From Gimibacter soli (lineage in GTDB: Bacteria > Pseudomonadota > Alphaproteobacteria > Sphingomonadales > Kordiimonadaceae), in NCBI RefSeq assembly GCF_028463845.1, contig NZ_CP116805.1, positions 930,001 through 994,000 of the forward strand: DNA of 64,000 bases, given 5' to 3'. This document shows, piece after piece, positions 9,288 to 18,115 of this stretch; position 1 is the stretch's first letter, and every line of letters starts with the position of its first letter. The notes under the pieces are model-generated. The model searched no databases. It had not been told where the DNA came from and saw nothing but the letters and a program-made list of their open reading frames with translations. A program made the translations under genes and the position numbers.

Positions 9288-9707
9288 CTATTTCGTCAGC
9301 TTCTGGGTGAGCACTACAGGGCCGTCCACGGCCTCACCCACGGGGAGGGCACGGTAGAAGCAGCTTTCATAGCCGACATGGCAGCAGCCGCCGCCAGCTT
9401 GCTCGACGACCAGCCAAAGGCTGTCCTGATCGCAATCGGTGCGGAAATCGATCACGCGCTGAATCTGGCCGGAGGTGGCACCCTTGTGCCAGAGCTCGCC
9501 CCGTGAGCGGCTCCAGTAATGCGCTTCGCCGGTGGCGATGGTGCGCTCGACCGCTTCCTCGTTCATCCATGCCTGCATCAGCACAGTGCCCGATGCGGCA
9601 TCGGTGGTGACAACGGGAATGAGCCCGCGCTCATCATATTTGAGCGCGAGCGTCAGACCATTTTCGACCGCAGCACGGTCGCTTCTGTCAGCGTTTTTGA
9701 TGGCCAT
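9288..9707 (-). CDS. hisI: Phosphoribosyl-AMP cyclohydrolase
   Basis: Opens the purine ring of phosphoribosyl-AMP, the third step of histidine synthesis, in the cytosol. The 139-residue protein is a stand-alone HisI without the HisE domain. Signatures are [31 protein letters not shown], the metal-binding DCDQD and the cysteine motif [18 protein letters not shown] at 9707 lies 8 bp after the folE stop; the frame stays open further upstream but only as antisense-like sequence inside folE. HisI next to folE is a common alphaproteobacterial arrangement. Confidence 0.94.
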   Translation of the reverse strand: MAIKNADRSDRAAVENGLTLALKYDERGLIPVVTTDAASGTVLMQAWMNEEAVERTIATGEAHYWSRSRGELWHKGATSGQIQRVIDFRTDCDQDSLWLVVEQAGGGCCHVGYESCFYRALPVGEAVDGPVVLTQKLTK

Positions 9708-9715
9708 CAGGCGTC

Positions 9716-10363
9716 TCAGGCGCCACCACGCGGTTGTTGCGCGCGGACGAGATCCCAGAACTGGCGCTCGACACGCTCTTCCTTGAACACGCCGCGGAAC
9801 TGGCGGGTGGTGGTGAACACGTCGCCGTGCTTCACACCCCGGCAGGTCATGCACTGGTGGGTGGCATCGACAACCACCGCGACGCCCTTGGGCTTCAGGT
9901 GCTTTTCGATGGCATTGGCGATCTGGGCCGTCATCGTCTCCTGCGTCTGCAGGCGGTTGGCATAAGCCTCCACCACGCGGGCGAGCTTGGAGATGCCGAC
10001 GACCGAACCATCCGGCATATAGGCCACGTGGGCCGTGCCGGACACGGGCACCATATGATGCTCGCAGTGGCTTTCGACCTTGATGTTGCGAAGCACCACC
10101 ATGTCGTCATAGCCTTCGACTTCGGCAAAGGTGCGGGCGAGGATTTCGGCAGGGTCTTCCTTGTAGCCCTTGAAGAATTCCTCATAGGCCTTCACCACGC
10201 GCTTGGGCGTATCGAGAAGGCCTTCACGGGTGGGGTTGTCACCCGCCCAGCGGATCAGGGTACGGACCGCGGCTTCCGCCTCGGCCCGGCTGGGGCGAGA
10301 TACGGTTCCTTGCGGGAATACCTTCAGTTCAGGGTCTTCGACCCTTTCAAGTACGGCATCCAT
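9716..10363 (-). CDS. folE: GTP cyclohydrolase I
   Basis: Converts GTP to dihydroneopterin triphosphate, the first step of folate synthesis, as a homodecameric cytosolic enzyme. The 215-residue sequence has the zinc and substrate motifs [34 protein letters not shown] and the second zinc cysteine in [10 protein letters not shown]. Length is normal with a short N-terminal extension. It is the first gene of a likely folE-hisI-methyltransferase-like operon. The 273-bp region before it, shared with the divergent scaffold gene, holds short inverted repeats but no riboswitch I could recognise. Confidence 0.96.
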   Translation of the reverse strand: MDAVLERVEDPELKVFPQGTVSRPSRAEAEAAVRTLIRWAGDNPTREGLLDTPKRVVKAYEEFFKGYKEDPAEILARTFAEVEGYDDMVVLRNIKVESHCEHHMVPVSGTAHVAYMPDGSVVGISKLARVVEAYANRLQTQETMTAQIANAIEKHLKPKGVAVVVDATHQCMTCRGVKHGDVFTTTRQFRGVFKEERVERQFWDLVRAQQPRGGA

Positions 10364-10636
10364 TCGGATATCCTTTCGTCTTCGGAGGGCCTCGTGGTAA
10401 CCGCCTGCCTTCCGAAATGGGAAGTTGGCGGTGCGTTGAACCAGAGACCGAAATGCCTGTCTCCCCTTTTACGCAGGCCATCCGACGATGGATGACCGGC
10501 CGGGCGAAACAGGCCGAAGGCAGCAGCGCGCTACCTGCCCTGAGTGTGCCTCCAAGCGGCGGCACACACAAGTGTGTTCATATATGGGGGCGGATGGCCC
10601 TTGTGCAAGGCTCAAAGCGGCTTTAAGGGATTGGCC

Positions 10637-11050
10637 ATGGCCGAGCTTTACACCAAGGAAATCCTGCGCCTCACCACGCGCATCCCGCTGACCGAGCGTC
10701 TGGCGGCGCCCGATATCACGGTGGTGAAAACCAGCCGCCTGTGCGGCAGCCGCCTCACCGCTGACGCGAACGTGAAGGACGGGGTGATCACCCATTTCGG
10801 GCAGGAGGTGAAGGCCTGCGCGCTCGGCCAGGCCACAGCCGCCATCGTCGGGAGCCACGTGATCGGGCTCGATAAAGCCACGTTCGAGGATATCAACACC
10901 CGCTTCCGCCATATGGTCGCCACAGGGGAAGCCGATTTCCCCGAAGCATGGGCCGACCTCGCCCTCCTCGCCCCCGTCAAGGACCACCCCGGCCGCAAGG
11001 GCAGCGTGATGCTGCCGTTCGACGTGCTGGCGGAAGTGTTTGGGGTTTAG
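10637..11050 (+). CDS. Iron-sulfur cluster scaffold, IscU/NifU-like
   Basis: A 137-residue protein of the alphaproteobacterial IscU-like family, thought to hold nascent Fe-S clusters before transfer. Two of the three classic cluster cysteines are visible, in SRLCGSRL and VKACALGQATAAI. The third position, in the C-terminal segment HPGRKGSVMLPF, is serine, which is usual for this branch. ATG at 10637 follows TTTAAGGGA. It diverges from folE. The preserved cysteines support cluster or metal handling, but it may be a specialised scaffold rather than the main IscU. Confidence 0.8.
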   Translation: MAELYTKEILRLTTRIPLTERLAAPDITVVKTSRLCGSRLTADANVKDGVITHFGQEVKACALGQATAAIVGSHVIGLDKATFEDINTRFRHMVATGEADFPEAWADLALLAPVKDHPGRKGSVMLPFDVLAEVFGV

Positions 11051-11107
11051 CAAGCTTCCAAGTTCTAAGCTTTTCGCCCTTGGATTGGTTGATTGCTCAA
11101 CCCATTC

Positions 11108-11650
11108 TTATCCTTGTTTGGCTGGGTTCGGTTGCTCGTCAGGCAGTGCGGTTGTTTGCAGCTGAGGTGGTTGTTCGTTCGCTGGGGGCACAACGAAGAC
11201 CGGTACAACTTTTTCCCCTTTTGAGAGGGCATCAATAAATTTAAGCGTTTCCATTTGAAGTGCGGCCCGTTCAGCAGCGCCGCCGGGGAGGTAGCCGCCT
11301 TGCATAATGTCAAGTTGGTCAAATTTTAGACCAATGGACTCAGCTATGCGTATGTAAAGGTCTGTGAAGACCCTGGGAAATTCAGACGACTGATTATTGT
11401 TGATGACTCTCATAAACTCCCTAAAGGATTTCATGATCTTTTCGTCGTCGTTGAAATCGATCTCTATGATATTGATGGCTCTAAGAAAATCACCCGACGT
11501 TATGTCAATTCGACCAATCATGAGTCCCTTGAGAATTTCTCGCTGACGAAGTTTTGTCTCACGCCGGTCTTGCAGGTGATGTCCCACCCAAACCGCAGCG
11601 ATTGGTCCGACAAGAATAGCGACCAGAGTCAATATCTCAAAATTAGTCAT
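11108..11650 (-). CDS. DUF6680-like membrane-anchored protein
   Basis: A 180-residue protein with one N-terminal transmembrane helix (LTLVAILVGPIAAVWVG) followed by a basic segment (RRETKLRQREILKGLM), a mostly helical cytoplasmic region and a proline/glutamine-rich tail. The layout resembles the DUF6680 family from memory; its function is unknown. The gene and its flanks (about 11,060-11,700) are visibly richer in A+T than either side, with many AAT, ATT and AGA codons, suggesting recent acquisition. It sits alone between two unrelated genes. Confidence 0.6.
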   Translation of the reverse strand: MTNFEILTLVAILVGPIAAVWVGHHLQDRRETKLRQREILKGLMIGRIDITSGDFLRAINIIEIDFNDDEKIMKSFREFMRVINNNQSSEFPRVFTDLYIRIAESIGLKFDQLDIMQGGYLPGGAAERAALQMETLKFIDALSKGEKVVPVFVVPPANEQPPQLQTTALPDEQPNPAKQG

Positions 11651-11708
11651 CCCACGATGGTCCTGATTGTTAGCGCACTAATCCCCGAGATTAGATCACA
11701 TACTGCGC

Positions 11709-12470
11709 TCACTCGATATACTGGCTCACCCATGCCGAGATGATTTTTGCGACATAGATGCCGTCCTCGGCGCGGTCCATCAGCAGGTGGTCGGCCTTGT
11801 CGAGCGAGACGAAGCTTTTGGGGTGTTTGGCGGCATCGAAGATGCGGCGGGCGTGATCGACGCTGACGGTGGCATCGATGGGCGAGTGCATCACCAGAAG
11901 GGGCTTTTTGAGCCTTGCGATATGGTCGTGCACGGACTGCGCCCGGACATCTTCGATAAACTGCTTTTTGATGCGGAAGGGCCGGCCTGACAGGTTCACC
12001 TCGGCTTCGCCTTCGGCCTCGATCGTCTCCAGATGCTGGCCGAACTGTTTGAGCACATTTTCGCTGTCCGCCGGCGCGCCGATGGTGGCGACCGCCTTCA
12101 CCTCGGGCACGCTGCCGGCGGCGACAAGCGTGGCGGCGCCGCCGAGGCTGTGGCCGAGCATGATGGCGGGGCCGGCGAGCTCTGCCCGCATATGGTCAGC
12201 GGCCGCGATCAGGTCGGCGACGTTTGACGAGAAGTTCGTGTTGGCGAAATCGCCGTTCGATAGGCCTAGCCCGGTGAAATCAAACCGGAACAGCGCGATC
12301 CCTTCGGCGTTCAGCGCACGGGCGATGCGGTTGATGGCGTTCAGGTCTTTCCCGCAGGTGAAGCAATGGGCGAACAGCGCATAGGCGCGGGGTGTGCCTT
12401 CGGGCGCGTCGAGCTTCGCGGCGAGATCATGGTCCTGGCTGCCCTTGAAGATGATTTTCGTGGCCGGCAT
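11709..12470 (-). CDS. Alpha/beta hydrolase
   Basis: A 253-residue alpha/beta-hydrolase-fold enzyme of the kind often fused to or paired with OsmC domains. The nucleophile elbow is GHSLGGAAT, the acid lies in MHSPIDATVS and the base in DKADHLLM. HCFTCGKD near residue 31 is typical of the subfamily. No signal peptide is seen, so it is cytosolic. No OsmC partner lies next to it; selO is 21 bp upstream on the same strand. Substrate unknown, probably a small ester or acyl compound. Confidence 0.82.
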   Translation of the reverse strand: MPATKIIFKGSQDHDLAAKLDAPEGTPRAYALFAHCFTCGKDLNAINRIARALNAEGIALFRFDFTGLGLSNGDFANTNFSSNVADLIAAADHMRAELAGPAIMLGHSLGGAATLVAAGSVPEVKAVATIGAPADSENVLKQFGQHLETIEAEGEAEVNLSGRPFRIKKQFIEDVRAQSVHDHIARLKKPLLVMHSPIDATVSVDHARRIFDAAKHPKSFVSLDKADHLLMDRAEDGIYVAKIISAWVSQYIE

Positions 12471-12491
12471 CGCGCGTCTCCCCTTGTTGCT

Positions 12492-13901
12492 TCAGTTGCC
12501 GAGGGCTTCCCCCATCAGCCTGATCCGGTCGATCTTGTCGTAAAGCGGCTGCCAGTCGTCATGAATGGCGATCTCGGCCCAGATGGCTTCCACTTCCTCG
12601 ATCAGCATGGTGCAGGGCTCGCCCCGGAAATATTCATGCCCCGTTACATTTGCGCGCCGCGGCGTGGCGGTCATGAGGGCGGCGCGGACGGGGGCGAACT
12701 TTTCGGTGTCGTAGCGCGCTGCAATCGGGCTCGCCTTGGCGCGGGCCTCGCTCAAGGGGCCGCCGTACCAGTCGAAGAAGAAGCGCTCGTAGGGGCATTT
12801 CTCGGACACCATGAAATCGCTCATGGCGGCGAACAGGGCGTCGGCCACGCTGTTTTCCATCGGCTTCAGGCCAAGGCGGCGGGTGAGGCGGGTGCGCAGG
12901 GCTTCCATATAGGCTTGCGGGAAGGCGGCGAGCACGCTGCGCAGCTCTTCCTCGGGCGCGATATCGGCGAGCGCGCCGCCCAGCTGGTAAAGGTCCCAGT
13001 GGATGGCATCGGGCTGGCGGCCATAGGCATAAAGCCCGCTTTCATCGAAATAGGCGGCGGTGAAGCCGAGGTCCATTTCGGGCAGGAACCGCCACGGGCC
13101 GAAATCGAAAATCTCGCCCGTGATGTTGATATTGTCGCTGTTCAGCACGCCGTGCACGAAGCCTGCAGCCATCAGGTCGGCGGCGTTTTCCGCCGTGCGC
13201 GCGGTGGCGTAGGCGAGGAGCTCCAAGGCGCGCTCGGTGGCGCTGCCCTTGGGTTCAATGCCGGCGTAGGTTTTGAGGCTGTAATCAACGAGCCGTTCCA
13301 GCCGTTCGGTATCCGAGAAGAAGGCGTGGCGCTGGAAGGTGCCGATGCGGATATGGCCGTGGGTGAGGCGCACGAGCACGCTCGAGCGCGTCGGCGAGGG
13401 CTCGTCGCCCCGGTGCAGGCTTTCGCCCGTCTCGATGAGGCTGAAGGTGCGGCTGGTGTTGGCGCCGAGTGCTGCCAGCATTTCGGTCGCTATGATCTCG
13501 CGCACCCCACCCTTGAGCGTCAGTCGCCCGTCGCCCGAACGGCTGTAGGGTGTGGTGCCGCTGCCCTTGGTGCCAAGGTCCAGAAGCCGCCCTTGTGTGT
13601 CGCGCATCTGGGCAAAAAGGAAGCCGCGGCCATCGCCGATATCGGGATTGTAAACCCGGAACTGGTGGCCGTGATAGCGCTGGGCCAGCGGCTCGGCGAG
13701 GTTGCCTTCAAGCGGGGCGAAACGCCCGAAATGGCGGAGCCAGTCTTCGTCCGACAGGTGATCCAGCCCCACTTCCGCCGCCGCCCGGTCGTTCCTGTAG
13801 CGCAGGACCGTCTTCGGGAAATCCGCCGCCTTCACCGGGTCGGCAAAGCCGTCGCCAAGCGAGAGGAAAGCGGGATCGGGGCGGTAGGGGGTTTTTGTCA
13901 T
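12492..13901 (-). CDS. selO: Protein adenylyltransferase SelO (YdiU family)
   Basis: A 469-residue pseudokinase-fold enzyme that transfers AMP from ATP to hydroxyl side chains of proteins; in Escherichia coli it protects against oxidative stress. Family motifs include RYHGHQFRVYNPDIGDGRG, LGTKGSGTTPYSRSGDGR, GVREIIATEM and the metal/catalytic segment GVLNSDNINITGEIFDFGPW. Start is ATG at 13901, overlapping the nitroreductase stop by 4 bp (ATGA); longer in-frame sequence upstream lies inside that gene. The E. coli protein carries a C-terminal selenocysteine, and none is obvious here. Coupling to a nitroreductase suggests a redox context. Confidence 0.93.
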   Translation of the reverse strand: MTKTPYRPDPAFLSLGDGFADPVKAADFPKTVLRYRNDRAAAEVGLDHLSDEDWLRHFGRFAPLEGNLAEPLAQRYHGHQFRVYNPDIGDGRGFLFAQMRDTQGRLLDLGTKGSGTTPYSRSGDGRLTLKGGVREIIATEMLAALGANTSRTFSLIETGESLHRGDEPSPTRSSVLVRLTHGHIRIGTFQRHAFFSDTERLERLVDYSLKTYAGIEPKGSATERALELLAYATARTAENAADLMAAGFVHGVLNSDNINITGEIFDFGPWRFLPEMDLGFTAAYFDESGLYAYGRQPDAIHWDLYQLGGALADIAPEEELRSVLAAFPQAYMEALRTRLTRRLGLKPMENSVADALFAAMSDFMVSEKCPYERFFFDWYGGPLSEARAKASPIAARYDTEKFAPVRAALMTATPRRANVTGHEYFRGEPCTMLIEEVEAIWAEIAIHDDWQPLYDKIDRIRLMGEALGN

Positions 13902-14488
13902 GCTGTGGGCCAGCCCCAGGTGACGACCTCGTCCAGATCGGGGCGGGGGCGTTCTTCCGGCATGGCATCCTGGCGGCCAAGGAAGATGAAGCCGGCGATC
14001 TTCTCCTGCGGTTCGAGCCCGAGGCCATCGGCAACGGTGCGGCTGTAGGCGCCCCAGCCGGTGAGCCACGATCCGACAAAGCCCGCCGCGTGGGCGGCCA
14101 CCAGCAGGTTCTGGCAGGCAGCGCCCACCGACATATCCTGTTCCATCAGCGGAATGCGGTGCGTGTCACGCGGCGACGAAATGGCAATCACAAGCGTCGG
14201 GCCCTGCGTCGCGTAGCCCTTCATCTTTTCGGCCACCGTTTCGCTCGTTTCCTGTTCAAGCACCAGCGCGCGGGCGATGAGGTCGCCAAGCGGGGCGCGG
14301 TCGTCGCCACTGAGCACGATGAAGCGCCATGGGGTGAGCTTGCCATGATCCGGCACGCGGGTCGCCGCCTTCAGGATCGCTTCCATCTCGGCGCGGTCGG
14401 GGCCGGGGCCGACCATGTCGCGCGGCTTGACCGAGCGGCGGCGCATCAGGAATTCGAGGGTGGCGGAACAGGGCTGGTTGAAACTCAT
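13898..14488 (-). CDS. Nitroreductase family protein (YdjA-like)
   Basis: A 196-residue FMN-dependent oxidoreductase of the small YdjA/TdsD type, cytosolic and likely dimeric. Motifs are MRRRSVKPRDM (phosphate binding of FMN near the N-terminus), RVPDHGKLTPWRFIV, and the mid-protein AACQNLLVAAHAAGFVGSWLTGW. Such enzymes reduce nitro compounds or quinones with NAD(P)H; the natural substrate is unknown. It is the first gene of a coupled pair with selO, sharing a 4-bp overlap. It diverges from the TonB receptor across about 150 bp. Confidence 0.88.
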   Translation of the reverse strand: MSFNQPCSATLEFLMRRRSVKPRDMVGPGPDRAEMEAILKAATRVPDHGKLTPWRFIVLSGDDRAPLGDLIARALVLEQETSETVAEKMKGYATQGPTLVIAISSPRDTHRIPLMEQDMSVGAACQNLLVAAHAAGFVGSWLTGWGAYSRTVADGLGLEPQEKIAGFIFLGRQDAMPEERPRPDLDEVVTWGWPTA

Positions 14489-14644
14489 CGGCTCGCTTTC
14501 GTCGGTCTGGCAGTCTGCGGTTGTTACTATAGCTAGGCTACCTTCCCTTCGCAGAAAAGGGGCGATTGAAATTGCGTGGCATCCGCGTGCCTTGATTGAC
14601 AGGCGGAAGGTGCGCTTTAAGGTGGCGAGAATATCGCCAGTATC

Positions 14645-16702
14645 ATGGAGTGCCGCGTGCAGCGCCTTGTTTTCCCGAGCCTTGTCAGCCTTGCCGTATC
14701 CGTGGTCCCCGCGGCTGCAAGCGAGATCGATACCGTGGCAGTCGTCGGCCTCAGGCTACCGGTGGAGACGACCGGAATCACGGCGACGCGCTTCACGGCG
14801 GCGGAAATCGAGGAAATGCCGGCGCTGAGGCTTGATGACCTGCTGCGCAGCATGCCGGGTGTGGGGCTTTTCCGCCCCGCGGGCAGCCTCAGTGCACACC
14901 CGACAACGCAGGGGCTGAACATGCGCGGCGTGGGGGCGAACGGCGCGGGCCGTGTGCTTGTGATGCTGGACGGTGTGCCGCTATCCGATCCGTTCGGTGG
15001 CTGGGTCAACTGGTCGGCCATCGATACGGCGGACCTGCAGTCTGTTTCCGTGATGGCGGGCGGCACGCCCGGCGTGTTCGGCGCGCAGGCGCTTTCGGGG
15101 GCGGTGCTGATGGAATCGCGGCGGCCTGAAGAAACTGGCGGTCGCGTCGCGGGTTCCTACGGCAGTTTCGATACACAGGATATCGGCGGCAGGCTTGATG
15201 TTGCGGGGGAGCGGGCAAGCCTGACCCTCACCGGCGGGCATCTGGCGACCGATGGCTTCTATCTGGTGGATGCCGACCGGCGCGGGGAAGCGGACAAACG
15301 GGCGGAGCATTCAGCCGATCACGCCTCCCTCCGTGCCAGTGCCGATGTCGGCCCTGCCACAACGCTTGATTTCGCACTGCGCTATGAAGCCGAAGACCGG
15401 CTCAACGGCCTTGCCGGTGCCACCAACCGCACCGAGGGCTGGGCGGGGTCGCTGCGGCTGGTGCATGGCATGGCGGAAGGCCGCGCTATCGAGGCGATGG
15501 TCTATGCCCAGCGCAAGGACTTCGAGAATGTGTTCGTGGCCGTGCTGGATGACGCGCGCGAACTTTCGCGGCCCGTGCTTGACCAGTATGACGTGCCCGC
15601 CCGTGGCTATGGCGCGCTCGTGCGCTATCGCATGCCGGGGCTGGAGATCGGTGCCGATGCCCGCCTGATGGAGGGCACGGTCAATGAATATTTCCGCAAC
15701 CTCGGCGGCGGCTTCACCCGTGAACGCACGGCGGGCGGCGAGCAATCGATCCTCGGCCTTTACGGTGAGGCGACCCATGTGGCGGACAAGCTGACGCTCA
15801 GTGCCACGGCGCGGCTGGATCGCTGGCGTACCTATAACGGCGAGCGGGTGGAAAGTGACCTGGCGACCGGTGACCCGGTCCTGACGCTGGATGTGCCCGA
15901 CAAGGACGGCTGGGTCTGGACAGGTCGGCTGGGGGCATCTTACGCCGCCACCGACGCGATCGAGATGAAGGCGTCGGCCTATCGCACCTGGCGCCTGCCG
16001 ACGATCAATGAATATTATCGTCCGTTTCGGGTCGGGAACGATATCACGGAAGCCAACGCCAACCTGACGCCCGAAACGCTTTATGGCATTGAGGCCGGTG
16101 TGGCGTGGCGGCCGCTTGCCACTGTGCGGGGAGAAGTGACGCTGTTTCGCACCTGGCTCCATGACGGGGTCGGCAATGTGACCATCGGGGTCGGCCCCGG
16201 CACCTTCCCGGTTGCCGGATTCATTCCCGAGGGCGGGACGCTGCGCCAGCGCACCAATATCGACCGCAGCGTGACGGACGGCGTGGCGATATCGGGCGAG
16301 ATGACACTCGACACCAATCTCTTCCTGTATGGCGCTTACCAATATGCCCGCGCACGGGTGACGGCGGCGGCCACGAGCCCCGATATTGTGGGCAAACCCC
16401 AGCCGCTGACACCGCGGCATACACTGACCGGCCGGGCCGTGTGGCGCGAAGGGGACGTGCGGCTGACCGTTGAGGGACGCTATGCCTCCGGCCAGTATGA
16501 CGACGACCTTGCGACCCGGCGGCTGAAATCGACCCTCCTGTTCAATGCAGGTGCGGCGTGGCAGGCGGGCGAGGCCGTGACCTTGCGGCTGGACGCCGAG
16601 AATCTCTTTGACGCGCGGGTCGTCTCGGCGCTTTCGGCAGCCGGCGAAGAGACGCTTGCCGCCCGCCGCCTTGTGCGGGCCGGGGTGGAGCTGCGTTTTT
16701 AG
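14645..16702 (+). CDS. TonB-dependent outer-membrane receptor
   Basis: A 685-residue outer-membrane gated porin. After a signal peptide (cleaved near AAAS) comes a plug domain with LDDLLRSMPGV, MRGVGANGAGRVLVMLDGVPLSDP and GTPGVFGAQALSGAV. A 22-strand barrel follows, ending in the aromatic C-terminus VELRF. It imports a scarce ligand using TonB energy. No cobalamin riboswitch or Fur box was recognised upstream, and no TonB, ExbB or binding-protein gene is adjacent, so the ligand cannot be named. The TonB box is not clear; TVAVVG near the mature N-terminus is a candidate. Confidence 0.9.
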   Translation: MECRVQRLVFPSLVSLAVSVVPAAASEIDTVAVVGLRLPVETTGITATRFTAAEIEEMPALRLDDLLRSMPGVGLFRPAGSLSAHPTTQGLNMRGVGANGAGRVLVMLDGVPLSDPFGGWVNWSAIDTADLQSVSVMAGGTPGVFGAQALSGAVLMESRRPEETGGRVAGSYGSFDTQDIGGRLDVAGERASLTLTGGHLATDGFYLVDADRRGEADKRAEHSADHASLRASADVGPATTLDFALRYEAEDRLNGLAGATNRTEGWAGSLRLVHGMAEGRAIEAMVYAQRKDFENVFVAVLDDARELSRPVLDQYDVPARGYGALVRYRMPGLEIGADARLMEGTVNEYFRNLGGGFTRERTAGGEQSILGLYGEATHVADKLTLSATARLDRWRTYNGERVESDLATGDPVLTLDVPDKDGWVWTGRLGASYAATDAIEMKASAYRTWRLPTINEYYRPFRVGNDITEANANLTPETLYGIEAGVAWRPLATVRGEVTLFRTWLHDGVGNVTIGVGPGTFPVAGFIPEGGTLRQRTNIDRSVTDGVAISGEMTLDTNLFLYGAYQYARARVTAAATSPDIVGKPQPLTPRHTLTGRAVWREGDVRLTVEGRYASGQYDDDLATRRLKSTLLFNAGAAWQAGEAVTLRLDAENLFDARVVSALSAAGEETLAARRLVRAGVELRF

Positions 16703-16757
16703 GGCTTGCCGTTCCCGGGCTTTGTCTCTATCGTCCCTATATCAATTCGATATAACA

Positions 16758-16771
16758 ATCGTTCAAACGAT
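16758..16771. promoter_or_regulatory. Perfect 6-2-6 inverted repeat before lipoprotein gene
   Basis: ATCGTTCAAACGAT is a 14-bp sequence with perfect 6-bp arms, 23 bp before the lipoprotein start. A second palindromic element (ATATC-AATTC-GATAT) lies just upstream at about 16,739-16,753. Such paired arms are typical of dimeric repressor operators, but no regulator is adjacent. Confidence 0.35.
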
Positions 16772-16793
16772 GTGACGACGACAGGAGGACACA

Positions 16794-17057
16794 ATGAAAC
16801 TTGCCCACGCCCTTATTCTGCCCGCAATCGGCCTTGCGCTTGGTGGCTGCGTGATCAATGCCGGTGACGGCCATGATTACCGCCGCGACTGGAAGTCAGA
16901 GCGCTATCCCGGCGGCTATATGACCGTGACGCTGAAAAACGGCGACACCGAGACATTCGGCTGCCAGAAGGATATGGAGCCTTATGTGCTGAAGAATTCC
17001 GACGGCACGGCAGACGCCTACGGTTGCAAGCCGCTGAACGCACCAAGCCCGAACTGA
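16794..17057 (+). CDS. Small lipoprotein of unknown function
   Basis: An 87-residue lipoprotein. The N-terminus has a lipobox (LGGC, Cys20), so it should be lipidated and held at a membrane. The mature part is short and polar with two more cysteines (FGCQKD and YGCKP) that could form a disulfide. GGYMTVTLKNGDTETF looks like a beta strand pair. The start follows a strong Shine-Dalgarno (CAGGAGGACACA). It stands alone between the TonB receptor and the convergent desaturase, with palindromes upstream. I do not recognise the family. Confidence 0.75.
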   Translation: MKLAHALILPAIGLALGGCVINAGDGHDYRRDWKSERYPGGYMTVTLKNGDTETFGCQKDMEPYVLKNSDGTADAYGCKPLNAPSPN

Positions 17058-17082
17058 GCGTACGCCTCAGGCGAACAGGGTG

Positions 17083-17107
17083 AAAGGCGGCTTCAGGCCG
17101 CCTTTTC
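17083..17107. terminator. Bidirectional Rho-independent terminator
   Basis: A 9-bp stem, AAAGGCGGC / GCCGCCTTT, with a 5-base loop lies between the convergent lipoprotein and desaturase genes. T-rich and A-rich flanks mean it can stop transcription from both sides. It overlaps the last codons of the desaturase. Confidence 0.75.
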
Positions 17108-18028
17108 CGTTTTCAGCCCGGCATTGAGGCGCAGGATATCGAGATAGCCTTTACGGATTTCCATCCGCTCCGTAATGCCCTGTGCCTTCAGGATATCGTG
17201 CAGCTCCGGCAGGCGGTAGCAGGGCACGTAAGGCATCAGGTGATGCTCGATATGATAATTCACCCAGTAAGGCGCGAAGAAAGCCCGCTCGATGGGGTTC
17301 GCAAGCGTCGTGCGGCTGTTGCGCAAGGGGTCGGCGAGGTCCGGCACGGTGGCATGTTCGGCGATATTTCGCACGCGCAGCGCCAGCGGATAGCTGGTCA
17401 TCAGCGGCAACAGCCATAGAAGCAGGAAGATATCGATACGCCCAAGCCCCGCGAGGCAGACGAACAGCAGCGCATGAAAGGCGAGCGGACGGCTGTAATA
17501 GTGCCACACGCCGGCCCATCCGGCTTTCGCTTTCACAAACCGGAACAGGCCGATCTGGCCGCGCCAGAAGGCGATGCCGGTGATATCGCGCAGGAATTTC
17601 CGCCCCATGCTGGTGCGGCTCACCGGGAAGGGCGTGTACAGGAAGTTTTCGGGGTCGTCATCGGTGCGGGTGAAGCGGTGATGCGCCATGTGCCGCTTGC
17701 GGTAGGCGCCCATATCAACAAGCACCGGGGCACCGGCTGCCCATACCGCGAGCGTTTCGTTCAGCCGCCGCGTGCGGAAGAGCATGCCGTGGCTGCCTTC
17801 ATGCATCAGGATGGCAAGGCCCAGCTGGCGCCCGCCAACGAGGAGCCAGCCAATGAGCCATGTGGCCGGATTGGGGACAAAGGCATAAAGCGCCCAGGCG
17901 GCAATGATCACACCCCAGCAATGTACAAGAAGCCAGAAACCCATCAGGTCTGACCGCTGACGCAGGCGGTGCGACTGTTCGCTCGTCAGGATGTCCGACG
18001 GCTTGAGGGTTTGCCACTGAGTTGACAT
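17093..18028 (-). CDS. Fatty acid desaturase family protein
   Basis: A 311-residue membrane di-iron desaturase. The three histidine boxes are HEGSHGM, HMAHHRF and HIEHHLM, separated by hydrophobic pairs of helices as in membrane acyl-lipid desaturases and related beta-carotene hydroxylases. ATG at 18028 follows GAGAGGGAAA; the reading frame remains open far upstream across the antisense of the POT transporter, but that stretch has no protein character. It should insert double bonds or hydroxyl groups into lipids in the inner membrane. Exact substrate unknown. Confidence 0.86.
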   Translation of the reverse strand: MSTQWQTLKPSDILTSEQSHRLRQRSDLMGFWLLVHCWGVIIAAWALYAFVPNPATWLIGWLLVGGRQLGLAILMHEGSHGMLFRTRRLNETLAVWAAGAPVLVDMGAYRKRHMAHHRFTRTDDDPENFLYTPFPVSRTSMGRKFLRDITGIAFWRGQIGLFRFVKAKAGWAGVWHYYSRPLAFHALLFVCLAGLGRIDIFLLLWLLPLMTSYPLALRVRNIAEHATVPDLADPLRNSRTTLANPIERAFFAPYWVNYHIEHHLMPYVPCYRLPELHDILKAQGITERMEIRKGYLDILRLNAGLKTEKAA

Positions 18029-18115
18029 ACGCTTGTTTCCCTCTCCATTTCCCCGTTGCCATTGTCGCAAAGGAAGGCAATGCTGGCCAGAATAAAAAGA
18101 CGGGGGAGTCCAGCA

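Noticed and set aside
10364-10636. Possible riboswitch between folE and the scaffold gene (GGGAAGTTGG resembles part of a cobalamin element)
   Set aside because: The remaining conserved boxes of cobalamin or other riboswitches are absent on both strands.
12366-14048. 560-residue plus-strand open frame
   Set aside because: Antisense to selO and nitroreductase; no protein pattern.
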